Of a stretch of DNA of 57,218 nucleotides, positions 9,107 to 18,048 are shown one piece after another. Numbering within the stretch: the first letter of the stretch is position 1; every line of letters starts with the position of its first letter. The notes below the pieces were generated by a model. The model saw nothing but the letters and a program-made list of their open reading frames with translations, was not told the DNA's origin and searched no databases. Both the position numbers and the translations under genes were made by a program. Origin of the DNA: Syntrophaceae bacterium UBA6109 (lineage in GTDB: Bacteria; Desulfobacterota; Syntrophia; Syntrophales; UBA6109); contig DIWJ01000027.1 of the NCBI GenBank assembly GCA_002428445.1, positions 1 through 57,218 of the forward strand. Reading direction: 5' to 3'.

Positions 9107-10276
9107 ATGAAGCAAAGAGTAGAACAACTCCAGGCGATGATGGAAGGGAAGGGTTTTGATGCACTGATCCTGATCCAATCACGGGACATTCTTTATTATA
9201 CGGGAACGGCCCAGCCGTCATGGCTCGTTGTCCTGCCCGGAACTTATCGATTGTTCGTCAGGCGCGGCATGGATCGCGCCCTCTCCGAAGCCTGCCTGGA
9301 TTCCTCCTGCATCGAGCATCAACGCAAGCAGGGCGAGGTCTTCTCCTTCCTGCGAAGTCGAGGCCTGCCGAAGCGCGCCGTCATCGGGACGGAACTGGAT
9401 GTCCTTCCCGTCGGGGTCTGGAACGGCTGGAGGTCCGAGGCGCCGGATTGGGAATATCGCGACGCTTCGCCGCTTGTTCTTCGTCAGCGCCAGATCAAGG
9501 AACGGGGAGAGATTGCGTCGATACGGGAGGCATGCCGGATCGAAGACGAGGGACACCGGCGGGCCATGGGGATTCTTGCCGAAGGAATGTCGGAACTCGA
9601 CGCAGCAGCGGCGGTCGAGGACGCACACCGCCGTGCCGGGCACGAGGGGATATTTTTCATGCGGCAACCGGACTTCTTCATGTCCCGCGGTCTCTTCGCA
9701 TCAGGTCCGAATCTTCTCCAGGTCAGCGGCGCAGCGTCCTCCCTTACGGGAATAGGACCGGGACCGGCGGTTCCGGCCGGTCCATCGGGGCGGGTGATCC
9801 GGCGCGGCGACCTCGTGTTGATCGATATCCCCGTTCTCCATGACGGTTACCACGTGGATCAGGCGAGGACGTACCTCATCGGCGCCGCGACGCATCGCGT
9901 CAGTGAAATGCAGCACTCCCTTGAGAAACTGTTTGACTATGCCTGCATCGTCCTGCGGCCGGAGCGAACCTGGGCCGACGCCTTCCGACAGGTCTCTGCC
10001 TTCGCCGAGCGTCTCGGTGCGGCCCGGTGTTTTCAGCGGATGCCGGACGGCAGCAAACTGCACTTTATCGGACACGGTGTCGGACTCGAACTGAACGAAC
10101 CGCCGTTGATCACGGAACGGAATTCGGAACCCGTGCTTCCGGGCACCGTGATCGCGCTGGAGATGCATCTCCTGGAGGGCGACGTCGTGCTGAAAATGGA
10201 AGATATGCTCCTGATCGGAGAGGCCGCCAACGAATTCCTCTCGGTTACGCCGCGGCGATTGTTTGAAATCCTTTAA
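9107..10276 (+). CDS. M24 (creatinase / Xaa-Pro aminopeptidase-like) metallohydrolase
   Basis: A 389-residue protein with a creatinase-type N-terminal domain and a C-terminal pita-bread fold. All five dinuclear-metal ligands are present: Asp240 (VLIDIP), Asp251 (HVDQARTY), His323 (IGHGVGLE), Glu352 (ALEMH) and Glu365 (KMEDM), so the enzyme should be active. Family members cleave Xaa-Pro peptides or C-N bonds in creatine-like compounds; the substrate cannot be told. The gene follows the GntR regulator by 101 bases on the same strand and is likely part of its regulon. Its 3' end overlaps the convergent acyl-CoA synthetase gene by 32 bases. The ATG at 9107 has only a weak ribosome site (GAAGGG). 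Confidence 0.85.
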   Translation: MKQRVEQLQAMMEGKGFDALILIQSRDILYYTGTAQPSWLVVLPGTYRLFVRRGMDRALSEACLDSSCIEHQRKQGEVFSFLRSRGLPKRAVIGTELDVLPVGVWNGWRSEAPDWEYRDASPLVLRQRQIKERGEIASIREACRIEDEGHRRAMGILAEGMSELDAAAAVEDAHRRAGHEGIFFMRQPDFFMSRGLFASGPNLLQVSGAASSLTGIGPGPAVPAGPSGRVIRRGDLVLIDIPVLHDGYHVDQARTYLIGAATHRVSEMQHSLEKLFDYACIVLRPERTWADAFRQVSAFAERLGAARCFQRMPDGSKLHFIGHGVGLELNEPPLITERNSEPVLPGTVIALEMHLLEGDVVLKMEDMLLIGEAANEFLSVTPRRLFEIL

Positions 10277-11660
10277 GAGCGCCCGCTGTTCCCGCCCGCT
10301 TCAGCACGGCAGCGAGACATTCCACGGCGCGGCCGATCTCAAGAAACAGCGCAAGACCTGCGTTGCGCGCTTCAGTCTGAAGCAGGAATGCCTCCTCTCG
10401 TGTCCCGACGATCCAGACGAAGACGGGCTTGCCGGCGGCGCGGGACAGGGATCCGATCCGCCCGAGATCCAGTTTGCCCCCGAAATTTCCCGAAAGAGCG
10501 TGCAGGACCACGGCATCCACATGGGGATCTTTGAGAACGATCTCAACGGACTCTGCAAAAACATCGGTATTTGTGCCGAGGTGTTTTTCCACTGCCGGCC
10601 ATAAGTCCACGGGATTTTCCACGGGCATCCAGTCCGGGAAGAGTTTTTTTAAGTTATCCCTGGTCGTCTTTTCCAACTCCGAAAGAGCGAGTTGGTGCTT
10701 GTCCAGAAAATCGGTCGTAACGATTCCCGCGCCGCCGCTGTAGGTCAGGACAGCCACTTTTCCCCCTCGATTTGGGCGCGGATAGAGGGACAGAGAACGG
10801 CATAGATCTATCATCTGCCTGAAATCGTCTGCTTCCACGATACCGGCCTGACGAAGTGCACCTTGGACGATCCGGCTGTTTCCGGCGAGGCTGGCCGTAT
10901 GGCTCATGGCCGCCTGTGCCCCCTTGGCGCTCCTGCCCCCCTTGAGGACCACGATCGGTTTGTCGGTTTTGCTGCAGAGAGCGAGAAAACGCCTCGGTTC
11001 GGCAATGGATTCCAGATACAGACCGATAACGGCCGTTGCCTCATCCTTCACGAGGTAATCCAACACATCGCTTTCATTGATATCGACCTTGTTCCCGATG
11101 GAACAGGCCTTGCTGATTCCCATTATTCTGTTGCTCGCTATGTCCAGCAGGAACCCTGCCGACAGCATGCCGCTTTGAACGACGAGAGAAACGTTTCCGC
11201 GGATGAAGTCCAGATCCAGAAATTTCGCTTCCCGGAAGGAAAAGGCGTATCCCCGGACGGCGTCGACCAGCCCCATGCAGTTCGGGCCCCAGATGCGGAT
11301 ACCTTTTCCGAGGGCCAGCGCGCGCAATCGTTCCTGCAGGAGCTTTCCCGCGGCGCCGATCTCTGCAAAGCCGCCGGATTCGACGATGACGCCGGGAATG
11401 CCCGCTTCGGCGCACTGTTCGACCGCCTCGGGGACTTGGACAGCTGGAATGAAGACAATGGCCAACTCTACAGCGGCCGGAATTTCGCGTACAGAGGGAT
11501 AACAGGGAAGCCCGGAGATGTCACGGTAGTTTGGATTTACAGGAAAGATCCCGCCGCGGTAACCGTGAAGGAGATTTTGCAGGATCGTATGGCCGCCCTT
11601 GTTCGAATTTGGGGTAGCCCCGATGACGGCGATATTCCCGGGCTCGAAAAAGATTCGCAT
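10245..11660 (-). CDS. Acetate/acyl-CoA ligase (ADP-forming), alpha subunit
   Basis: Half of an ADP-forming acyl-CoA synthetase, which conserves thioester energy as ATP (acyl-CoA + ADP + Pi to acid + CoA + ATP). It has the CoA-binding domain (PGNIAVIGATPNSNKGG), the succinyl-CoA-synthetase-like domain (IWGPNCMG, VVQSGMLSAG) and the phosphohistidine loop MSHTASLAG with His254, matching His257 of the archaeal alpha subunit. At about 471 residues it is an alpha subunit only. The ATP-grasp beta half is neither fused nor encoded anywhere in this window. The ATG at 11660 follows AGGA; a TTG one codon earlier is possible. It is the last gene of a minus-strand run that starts with dctP. Confidence 0.88.
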   Translation of the reverse strand: MRIFFEPGNIAVIGATPNSNKGGHTILQNLLHGYRGGIFPVNPNYRDISGLPCYPSVREIPAAVELAIVFIPAVQVPEAVEQCAEAGIPGVIVESGGFAEIGAAGKLLQERLRALALGKGIRIWGPNCMGLVDAVRGYAFSFREAKFLDLDFIRGNVSLVVQSGMLSAGFLLDIASNRIMGISKACSIGNKVDINESDVLDYLVKDEATAVIGLYLESIAEPRRFLALCSKTDKPIVVLKGGRSAKGAQAAMSHTASLAGNSRIVQGALRQAGIVEADDFRQMIDLCRSLSLYPRPNRGGKVAVLTYSGGAGIVTTDFLDKHQLALSELEKTTRDNLKKLFPDWMPVENPVDLWPAVEKHLGTNTDVFAESVEIVLKDPHVDAVVLHALSGNFGGKLDLGRIGSLSRAAGKPVFVWIVGTREEAFLLQTEARNAGLALFLEIGRAVECLAAVLKRAGTAGALKGFQTIAAA

Positions 11661-11733
11661 CAATTCCTGTTCCTTTCACCGGCCGCGTACAAAGAAGGAT
11701 GGATGCAGGTTTCGGTTGGGAAGATCCTTTGCC

Positions 11734-12219
11734 TTACTTCATCAGGATGATGACTTCCAGATATTGGCGTCCCCACGCCTTCGCATCCTTGAGGTCCGGA
11801 AAGAATACGTCGATATGGTCTCCCTTGATGGCGCTGCCCCGGTCATGCACCTCCCCCCAGCCGTATCCCGGGACGTACATCTTCGTCCCGTAAGGGTAGC
11901 GGGATATGTCGGCGGCGATGGTGCCCTTGCGGGCGCGCGTGCCGTCGGCGGTTATTCCCACTTCCTTTCTTTCACCTGCGCGGGGTCCGTAGGCGTAGAC
12001 GGCGGGCAAGAGAATGCAGCCGTATTTGTGCTTCCAGCCGGTTGATTTCTGCCCGGCGTCGTATGCAGTCACAAGCATTTTCCGGACAATTCTTTTTTCC
12101 CCTCTTGCATGAGGCGGTCCACCGCATCCCGTAAGGGCCAGTAAGACGGCGAAGGACAATGTATAAACAAAAAGCGCAAAAAGAAACCGCAATATGAGGT
12201 CATGCAAGGGCCGCATCAT
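11734..12219 (-). CDS. 3D-domain lipoprotein (putative cell-wall-active)
   Basis: A 161-residue protein with an N-terminal hydrophobic signal ending in a lipobox (LALTGC, Cys32), so probably lipid-anchored. The rest is a 3D domain, named for three conserved Asp: VTAYD, GTIAADISRYPYGTKMYVPG, GEVHDRGSAIKGDHIDVFF. This double-psi barrel is shared with MltA lytic transglycosylases and Rpf-type proteins, so a role in peptidoglycan turnover is plausible. The ATG at 12219 was preferred to a GTG three codons upstream. It lies between dctM and the acyl-CoA synthetase alpha gene, with no obvious functional link to them. Confidence 0.83.
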   Translation of the reverse strand: MMRPLHDLILRFLFALFVYTLSFAVLLALTGCGGPPHARGEKRIVRKMLVTAYDAGQKSTGWKHKYGCILLPAVYAYGPRAGERKEVGITADGTRARKGTIAADISRYPYGTKMYVPGYGWGEVHDRGSAIKGDHIDVFFPDLKDAKAWGRQYLEVIILMK

Positions 12220-12369
12220 GCGGGGCACCGTAGCATGCCGGCGATCGGGGATGCAAGTTGAAACGAGAGACGTCCGCCGTCTGCTGAACTGCAGGCCGAG
12301 TGAACGAAGAAGTGGAACAGGACGGGCTTATCGAGAAGTCGCCGGGGGTGTTCAATGGAATGCCTGCGA

Positions 12370-13668
12370 TTACATAAGGCGGGGAAGGTACAGGGCGATC
12401 TCGGGGAAAATGACGAGGAGGGCCGCCGCAACGAAAAGAGCGACAAGCATGTGGGACGCTCCTTTGAAGATGGTCTGCAGGGGGACATCCCGCGCGACGC
12501 CGGCGACGACGTATACGTTGATCCCGATGGGAGGGGTTACAACGCCCATTTCCGCCACGAGGACGATGAGCACCCCGAACCAGATCGGATCGTAGCCGAG
12601 GGTGACGACGACGGGGAAGAAAATCGGAATGGTCAGCATGATCATCGCCAGTGAATCCATCAGGCAGCCCAGCAGCAGATACACCAGGAGGATGATGGCG
12701 ATGACGATGGGAGGAGGCAGAGGCAGGCTCGCGGCCCACGCCCCGATTTGGGTCGGGATGGTCGTCACGGCGAGGAAGTGTCCGAATACGGTTGCGCCCG
12801 CGACGATCACCATGATCATGCAGGAGATCCGCGTGGTTTCCTGGAAGGCGTTCAACATGTGACGCCAGCGGAGGTTTCCTCCGACGAAGGCGATGACGAT
12901 CGTTCCCAAAGCGCCGATGGCGGCCGACTCCGTCGGCGTGAAGAAGCCGACGAAAAGTCCGCCCATGACGACGGCAAACAGGATGAAGGTTTCGATGACG
13001 CCGGTCAGGGATGCGAATCTTTCGCGCCAGGTTGCCTTCGGCGCCCGTGCGCAGACATCCGCCTGAATCTTCGTCCACAGGACGATCGTGACAACAAAAA
13101 GCAGCGTAAGCAGGATCCCGGGGAGAATTCCGGCCACAAAGAGCTTGCCGACGGACTGCTCCGTCATGATTCCATAGATGATGAAGATGGTGCTGGGAGG
13201 GATCAGAATTCCCAGGCTCCCGCCCGCCGCGACTACGCCCGTGGCGAGGGCGGGATCGTATTGATACTTCTTCATTTCCGGCAGCGCTACGGACGCCATG
13301 GTTGCCGCCGTTGCGGACGTCGAGCCGCAGATGGCGGAAAACCCGGCGCACGCCCCGATCGTCGCAATGGCGAGACCCCCGGGAAGGTGCCCGAGAAACT
13401 TGTTGGCGGCGTTGAAAAGTCTTCCGCTGATTCCGGAGTAGTAGGCGGTCTGGCCCATCAGGACGAACAGGGGAATCACCGTAAGGTTATACGAATTGAA
13501 CACGGAAAAAATGTCGCGGATCAGCAGATTCAGGGAGGCATCCCAGGAGACGAGGAATCCGAATCCGGCAAACCCGACGAGCGTCATGACGAATCCGACG
13601 GGAATCCGGATGAGCATAAGCGCGATGAGCACGACGAAACCGAGAAGGCCGATATGGACGGGTGTCAT
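12370..13668 (-). CDS. dctM: TRAP transporter large permease (DctM)
   Basis: A 432-residue membrane protein of the TRAP/DctM family, about 12 membrane segments, which moves a dicarboxylate, keto acid or other carboxylate using an ion gradient. Family signatures: IPLFVLMGQTAYYSGISGRL, GFSAICGSTSATAATM, and GGSLGILIPPSTIFIIYG. The ATG at 13668 overlaps the dctQ stop as ATGA, showing translational coupling. An upstream extension of the open frame into dctQ is not needed. Confidence 0.95.
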   Translation of the reverse strand: MTPVHIGLLGFVVLIALMLIRIPVGFVMTLVGFAGFGFLVSWDASLNLLIRDIFSVFNSYNLTVIPLFVLMGQTAYYSGISGRLFNAANKFLGHLPGGLAIATIGACAGFSAICGSTSATAATMASVALPEMKKYQYDPALATGVVAAGGSLGILIPPSTIFIIYGIMTEQSVGKLFVAGILPGILLTLLFVVTIVLWTKIQADVCARAPKATWRERFASLTGVIETFILFAVVMGGLFVGFFTPTESAAIGALGTIVIAFVGGNLRWRHMLNAFQETTRISCMIMVIVAGATVFGHFLAVTTIPTQIGAWAASLPLPPPIVIAIILLVYLLLGCLMDSLAMIMLTIPIFFPVVVTLGYDPIWFGVLIVLVAEMGVVTPPIGINVYVVAGVARDVPLQTIFKGASHMLVALFVAAALLVIFPEIALYLPRLM

Positions 13669-14150
13669 GATGGCCTCGTCCTTTGCAGCGATTGAAGTCC
13701 TTCGGCAAGGAGAACGATGCACAGAAGGGCGCATCCTGCGGCGATTCCGTAGAGAACGGGATAAAGAGGCATTCCCAGAGTGAGGGATACCTCGCCGCTT
13801 TTCTTCAGGTCCAGTCCGTACAGGAGGGATTGCCAGGTGACGAGACCGAAAAGGCAGCCGCTGATGATGGACGCGATGCCATCAATCAGCAGCTGCATTC
13901 TTTTCGGGAGTTTTCCGACGAGAAGATCCACGGCGATATGGCCCTTTTCCGCCGACGTATAGGCCAATGCGAAGGACACGCCGACCGCGCCGAGAAAACC
14001 GACCAGTTCGTAGGTGCCGGGAATGGGGCGGCGGAGAAGTCTCAGCACGACGTCGGCGAAGGTGAGCAGCATCATCGCGACCAACGCCGCACAGGCGAGC
14101 AGGTTGAGTCTGCGGCTCGCCAATGTCAGCAAGCGATCCAATCGAGTCAT
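13665..14150 (-). CDS. dctQ: TRAP transporter small permease (DctQ)
   Basis: A 161-residue protein with four predicted membrane helices and the DctQ pattern (LTFADVVLRLLRRPIPGTYELVGF shows the family Arg-x-x-x-x-Pro-x-Pro-Gly-x-x-Glu). It partners DctM in the membrane. The ATG at 14150 has AAGGTGA seven bases upstream. dctP lies 55 bases upstream and dctM overlaps its stop, giving the classic dctPQM order. Confidence 0.93.
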   Translation of the reverse strand: MTRLDRLLTLASRRLNLLACAALVAMMLLTFADVVLRLLRRPIPGTYELVGFLGAVGVSFALAYTSAEKGHIAVDLLVGKLPKRMQLLIDGIASIISGCLFGLVTWQSLLYGLDLKKSGEVSLTLGMPLYPVLYGIAAGCALLCIVLLAEGLQSLQRTRPS

Positions 14151-14205
14151 GAACACTCACCTTCGACTTTTCTAAGCGAAAGCTTCCGACACCCCAGACG
14201 CCCTG

Positions 14206-15237
14206 CTACTTGTAGATCTTGGCGTAACGCTGAATCCCCTGTTCGATTTCCTTCACAAACGCGCGACCGGGCAATCCCTTGCCTTCGGCTGTCTTGATGA
14301 AATCATCGATGATCGGGCGCACGGCCTTGCTCCAGCGGGCATTTTCTTCTTTCGACAGGGGGATCATCTTGTTGCCGAGGCCCAGACTGAATTTCCTCCC
14401 ATCGACGTCGGACGTATCCCAGTTTTTCCCGTGGATGTCAATCCATTCGTTGCTCACCTCTTCCAGGATCTTCTGAGCGTCTTTCGGAAGTGCATTCCAC
14501 TTCTTGAGATTCATGACGACGAACATCCCCGTGGTATAACCGACTCCGTAGCACTCCGTCGTCGACTTGATCACTTCAGCCTGTTTCCATTGCTTGATGG
14601 TCTCCATGGGCGCAAAGGTTCCTTCCACGACGCCTTTCTGCAGCGCCTCGTAGGTTGCGCCCTGCGGCATTGCCACGGGAACCGCACCCAGGGCTTCCGT
14701 GATCTTGGCGCTGAGACCCGTCGACCGGACCTTCATGCCCTTGAGCTCTTCCAGTTTGCTTACGGGCTTCTTGGTGTGAAGGAGCCCCGGACCGTGCGCG
14801 TGCACATAGAGAACCTTCACATCATCGAGCTCCTTGGGTTTGAATTTGTGGACAACCTCATTGGCAACGCGCGTTGCGACCCGGCCATTCGGGTAGCCGA
14901 GGGGGAGGTCCAGGGCCTCCACGAGCGGGAAACGGCCGCGTGTGTATGCGAAACACGACATGCCGATATCGGAGATTCCCTTGACGACGCCGTCGTAGCA
15001 CTGATCGGCGGGCGTCAGCGTTCCCCCGGCAAAGAGATTGATCTTGACCTGGCCGGAGGTCCGTTTTTCAACCTCCTTGCTCCATGCGGCCGCGGCTTCA
15101 GCTTGGCCGTGCGTCGGCGGGAAAAAGACGCTGTAGGTCAGGTTGGTTACTTCGGCGCGCGCCTCGACCGATACGCCGATGAACAAGAGGGCTCCAAAAA
15201 GGATCAGGAGCCTGGTGCCGGTGTGGATCGTCTTCAT
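14206..15237 (-). CDS. dctP: TRAP transporter substrate-binding protein (DctP)
   Basis: Periplasmic receptor of 343 residues. The start is the ATG at 15237, nine bases after AAGGAGG. It gives a clean signal peptide (MKTIHTG, then LLILFGALLFIGVSVEARA). DctP signatures include AAAWSKEVEKRTSGQVKINLF near the N-terminus and LKGMKVRSTG, whose Arg normally pairs with the substrate carboxylate. It delivers a carboxylic acid to DctQM. Together with the neighbouring CoA ligase and mutase it is the likely entry point of the pathway; the ligand is unknown. Confidence 0.95.
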   Translation of the reverse strand: MKTIHTGTRLLILFGALLFIGVSVEARAEVTNLTYSVFFPPTHGQAEAAAAWSKEVEKRTSGQVKINLFAGGTLTPADQCYDGVVKGISDIGMSCFAYTRGRFPLVEALDLPLGYPNGRVATRVANEVVHKFKPKELDDVKVLYVHAHGPGLLHTKKPVSKLEELKGMKVRSTGLSAKITEALGAVPVAMPQGATYEALQKGVVEGTFAPMETIKQWKQAEVIKSTTECYGVGYTTGMFVVMNLKKWNALPKDAQKILEEVSNEWIDIHGKNWDTSDVDGRKFSLGLGNKMIPLSKEENARWSKAVRPIIDDFIKTAEGKGLPGRAFVKEIEQGIQRYAKIYK

Positions 15238-15570
15238 CGTTTTGTTCCTCCTTAGCATAGGTTGTGTTCCATACGAATTGTGCAAATTTTTGACAACGCC
15301 GGTCTGGTCGACATGGCCGGTCGATACGCCCTCGGACGGCGACCCGTCAAGAAGGCTTGAACGCTGGGGAAAGGAGTTGTTGTGGCGATGCAAATGGAAA
15401 CTTCGGGGAAGCCTGCTTATCCGCCCGAGACGCGGACAGCAGGCATCAATACATGTAGATGCCTACGGGGAGGGTGAACTCATAGAAGAATGTGGACGGA
15501 AATCGGTTCATAACGGTTACGGGACCTCAGTCTCAATAGACTGTTCCATTAGGGGAAGTTTCCCCGGCTG
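15238..15570. other. Intergenic region upstream of dctP, no gene seen
   Basis: 333 bases between two minus-strand genes. The only clear element is the dctP ribosome site at the left edge. A short inverted repeat GGGGAAGTTTCCCC lies at 15552-15565 without a T tract. On the minus strand TTGTCA with a weak TATGGA 17 bases later may be the dctP promoter. No TGGTATNACCA copy occurs here. Confidence 0.5.
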
Positions 15571-15888
15571 TCAAGGCATTTTTTCCGCTGCCGCCTTTGT
15601 TTTGCCCTCAACCTTGAGCTTCTCCAGCGCGTCCTTGTACTGCTCTGCCTGCGCCCTCGCCGCCTCTATCTCCTCCCGGGCCTTCTGAAGACTTTCTTCC
15701 TGCCGCTGCCTTTCTTCCCGCAGCTTATCCTGCGCTTCATCGATGCCGACATAAATTGCGAGAATGCCCCCGGCGAGCAACAGGATCGGCAAGCCGCCCT
15801 TGATGATCGCCAGAAAATCCGACCACCAGACAAAAAAACCGATCAATCCCAGTATGGCCGACACCCCTCCGCCGACAATCAGCGTCAT
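15571..15888 (-). CDS. Small membrane protein with C-terminal coiled coil, function unknown
   Basis: 105 residues: two hydrophobic segments (about residues 3-22 and 30-48), then a highly charged heptad-like helix (EAQDKLREERQRQEESLQKA and on to residue 95). The ATG at 15888 is preceded by AGGAGA. I do not recognise a family. The layout (two membrane helices plus a cytoplasmic coiled coil) is that of a small membrane-anchored scaffold. It is divergent from hisI and separated from dctP by 333 bases, so it is probably monocistronic. Confidence 0.75.
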   Translation of the reverse strand: MTLIVGGGVSAILGLIGFFVWWSDFLAIIKGGLPILLLAGGILAIYVGIDEAQDKLREERQRQEESLQKAREEIEAARAQAEQYKDALEKLKVEGKTKAAAEKMP

Positions 15889-16048
15889 GAATGCGTCTCT
15901 CCTTTGTCTTCGAATCGCGATGCGTCGGGATCCGCACCTTCTTCAGCGGGGAATCCACCTGAATCTGCGTTGAAAAATAAGGGGAATGCGCAACGATGTC
16001 AAGGAGAAAAACGGATAGTGCCAGAACAGACCGAAAAGAAAATAATGC

Positions 16049-16077
16049 TTGATTAACGTATCGTATTTCTCTACTAT
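16049..16077 (+). promoter_or_regulatory. Predicted sigma70 promoter of the hisI-hisG-hisB operon
   Basis: TTGATT (16049-16054), a 17-base spacer and TACTAT (16072-16077), 65 bases before the hisI ATG. Both hexamers are good matches to the consensus. Confidence 0.6.
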
Positions 16078-16141
16078 CCATCGTTTCAATTACGGGGCAG
16101 ATGGCGCAAGCCCTCTGCCGGGATGCAGAGAGGTTGGATCG

Positions 16142-16516
16142 ATGATGGAACCGGATTTTACGAAGGGGAACGGGTTGATTCCCGCTGTGGTGCAGGAGGC
16201 GGATAGCGGCGAGGTCCTGATGCTGGCCTATATGAATGCCGAGTCCTGGAAACGGACGCTGGAGACCGGCAAAGCGACGTTTTGGAGCCGGTCCAGGAAT
16301 ACCCTGTGGATCAAGGGCGAGTCGTCGGGTCACTTTCAGCTGGTTCGGGAGATCCGAATCGACTGCGATAATGATACGGTCCTGCTGAAAGTGCATCAGC
16401 AGGGGGGTGCGGCATGTCACACCGGCTATCGGTCCTGCTTCTACCGGAAGCTTGCAGATGGCAAGGTTGTCACGATCGGCGAGAAGATCTTCGATCCGGA
16501 TCAAGTGTATCGATAA
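16142..16516 (+). CDS. hisI: Phosphoribosyl-AMP cyclohydrolase
   Basis: Third step of histidine synthesis: opens the purine ring of phosphoribosyl-AMP. The 124-residue single-domain enzyme has the zinc and magnesium sites characteristic of HisI: DCDNDT, then [14 protein letters not shown]. It is not fused to HisE, so a separate phosphoribosyl-ATP pyrophosphatase gene is expected elsewhere. The ATG at 16142 (ATGATG) has GAGAGG eight bases upstream; the longer open frame lacks a ribosome site. First gene of the his cluster. Confidence 0.96.
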   Translation: MMEPDFTKGNGLIPAVVQEADSGEVLMLAYMNAESWKRTLETGKATFWSRSRNTLWIKGESSGHFQLVREIRIDCDNDTVLLKVHQQGGAACHTGYRSCFYRKLADGKVVTIGEKIFDPDQVYR

Positions 16517-16538
16517 GCCCGCACGGAGGAGTTTGATC

Positions 16539-17411
16539 ATGGGACTTTTGAAACTCGGAATCCCCAAGGGGAGCCTCGAAGCCTATACGGTGGATCTGTT
16601 CAAAAAAGCAGGATGGCACATCAACTACGACAGCAGGAGCTACTTTCCGGATATTGATGACGAGGAAATTTCCTGCACGCTGGTGCGCGCCCAGGAGATG
16701 TCGCGGTATGTGGAAGACGGAACGCTGGATCTCGGGCTGACGGGGAGAGACTGGATCGTGGAGAACGATTCGACGGTTGTGGTCGTCGATGACCTCGTCT
16801 ATTCCAAGACTTCTGCCAGGCAGGCGCGGTGGGTTCTCGTCGTCAGGGAAGATTCCCCCTACCGGTCCATCGAGGATATGGAGGGAAAGAAGATTTCCAC
16901 GGAGTTGGTCAGTTTCACCAAGCGTTACTTCCAGGAGCGGAATATCCACGTGCACGTCGAATTTTCCTGGGGCGCAACGGAGGCCAAGGTCGTGGAAGGG
17001 CTCGTGGACGCGATCGTCGAAGTCACGGAAACGGGGAGTACGATCCGGGCCAACAAACTGAAGATTCTCCATGAATTGATGAAGACCAACACGCAGTTGA
17101 TTGCCAATCCCGCAGCCTGGGAGGACGAATGGAAGAGAAGGAAGATTGAGCAGATCAGCATGCTGCTGAAGGGCTCTCTGCAGGCGATGGGAAAAGTGGG
17201 ACTCAAGATGAATGTGCCCAAGAACGGCCTGGATCAGGTGGTGAAACTGCTGCCTTCTCTCAAGGCGCCGACCATCTCGGGTCTGTTTTCCGATGATTGG
17301 TACGCCGTGGAGACCGTCGTAAGCGCCGGGAAAGTCCGGGACCTGATCCCTCTTCTGCGGGCGGAAGGAGCGGAAGGCATCATCGAATACCCCCTGAACA
17401 AGGTGATCTGA
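16539..17411 (+). CDS. hisG: ATP phosphoribosyltransferase, long form
   Basis: First committed step of histidine synthesis. The 290-residue length and the C-terminal ACT-like regulatory domain ([20 protein letters not shown] onwards) mark the long HisG_L form. This form is hexameric, inhibited by histidine, and does not need HisZ. Catalytic domain motifs: [19 protein letters not shown] and [15 protein letters not shown] (the PRPP site). The ATG follows GGAGGA by eight bases, and hisI ends 22 bases before. Confidence 0.97.
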   Translation: MGLLKLGIPKGSLEAYTVDLFKKAGWHINYDSRSYFPDIDDEEISCTLVRAQEMSRYVEDGTLDLGLTGRDWIVENDSTVVVVDDLVYSKTSARQARWVLVVREDSPYRSIEDMEGKKISTELVSFTKRYFQERNIHVHVEFSWGATEAKVVEGLVDAIVEVTETGSTIRANKLKILHELMKTNTQLIANPAAWEDEWKRRKIEQISMLLKGSLQAMGKVGLKMNVPKNGLDQVVKLLPSLKAPTISGLFSDDWYAVETVVSAGKVRDLIPLLRAEGAEGIIEYPLNKVI

Positions 17412-17424
17412 AAGGATACGTGTC

Positions 17425-18012
17425 ATGGCCAGACAAGCCAGGATCCATCGTGTCACCCGGGAGACGGACATTTCGGTCCTGCTGAAGCTCGACGGAAAAG
17501 GGCGGGCGAAAATCTCGACGACCATACCTTTTCTCGATCACATGCTGGAATTGCTGGCCCATCACGGCCGGTTTGATCTGACGGTGAAGGGACGTGGAGA
17601 TACGCATGTCGACGATCATCATCTGGTCGAAGACTTGGGAATCTGCCTTGGTGACGCCTTCCGCCAGGCCCTGGGCGACAAGAAGGGCATCGGACGGTAC
17701 GGAAATGCGACGGTTCCCATGGACGAAAGTCTTTGCAGCGTATCGGTGGACATTTCCGGCCGCCCCTATCTGGTCTACCATGTCGATATCGGACGGCGGC
17801 GAATCGGACGGTTCGATCCGGCCCTCCTGGGGGAATTCTTCAAGGCTTTCGCGGATCACGGCGGAATCACCTTGCACATCAATTTGGCGTATGGTAAAAA
17901 TAACCATCACATTGCGGAAGCCGCTTTCAAGGCGTTTGCCCGTGCCCTTGATGAAGCGACGGCCTTATCGAATCGCATCCAGGGGATCCTGTCCACAAAG
18001 GGGACTCTATAG
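17425..18012 (+). CDS. hisB: Imidazoleglycerol-phosphate dehydratase
   Basis: Converts imidazole glycerol phosphate to imidazole acetol phosphate. The 195-residue monofunctional form has the manganese-binding repeats: [34 protein letters not shown], and the second-half repeat [17 protein letters not shown]. It starts 13 bases after hisG. The histidinol-phosphatase domain found fused in enterobacteria is absent. Confidence 0.97.
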   Translation: MARQARIHRVTRETDISVLLKLDGKGRAKISTTIPFLDHMLELLAHHGRFDLTVKGRGDTHVDDHHLVEDLGICLGDAFRQALGDKKGIGRYGNATVPMDESLCSVSVDISGRPYLVYHVDIGRRRIGRFDPALLGEFFKAFADHGGITLHINLAYGKNNHHIAEAAFKAFARALDEATALSNRIQGILSTKGTL

Positions 18013-18048
18013 CGATTGCTGTCTCAGGATCCAAGGGAGGTGGCCGTC

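Noticed and set aside
14532..14542. Near-copy of the GntR operator (TGGTATAACCG) inside dctP
   Set aside because: One mismatch in the arm and a position deep in a coding sequence; it is explained by the codons for Tyr-Thr-Thr.
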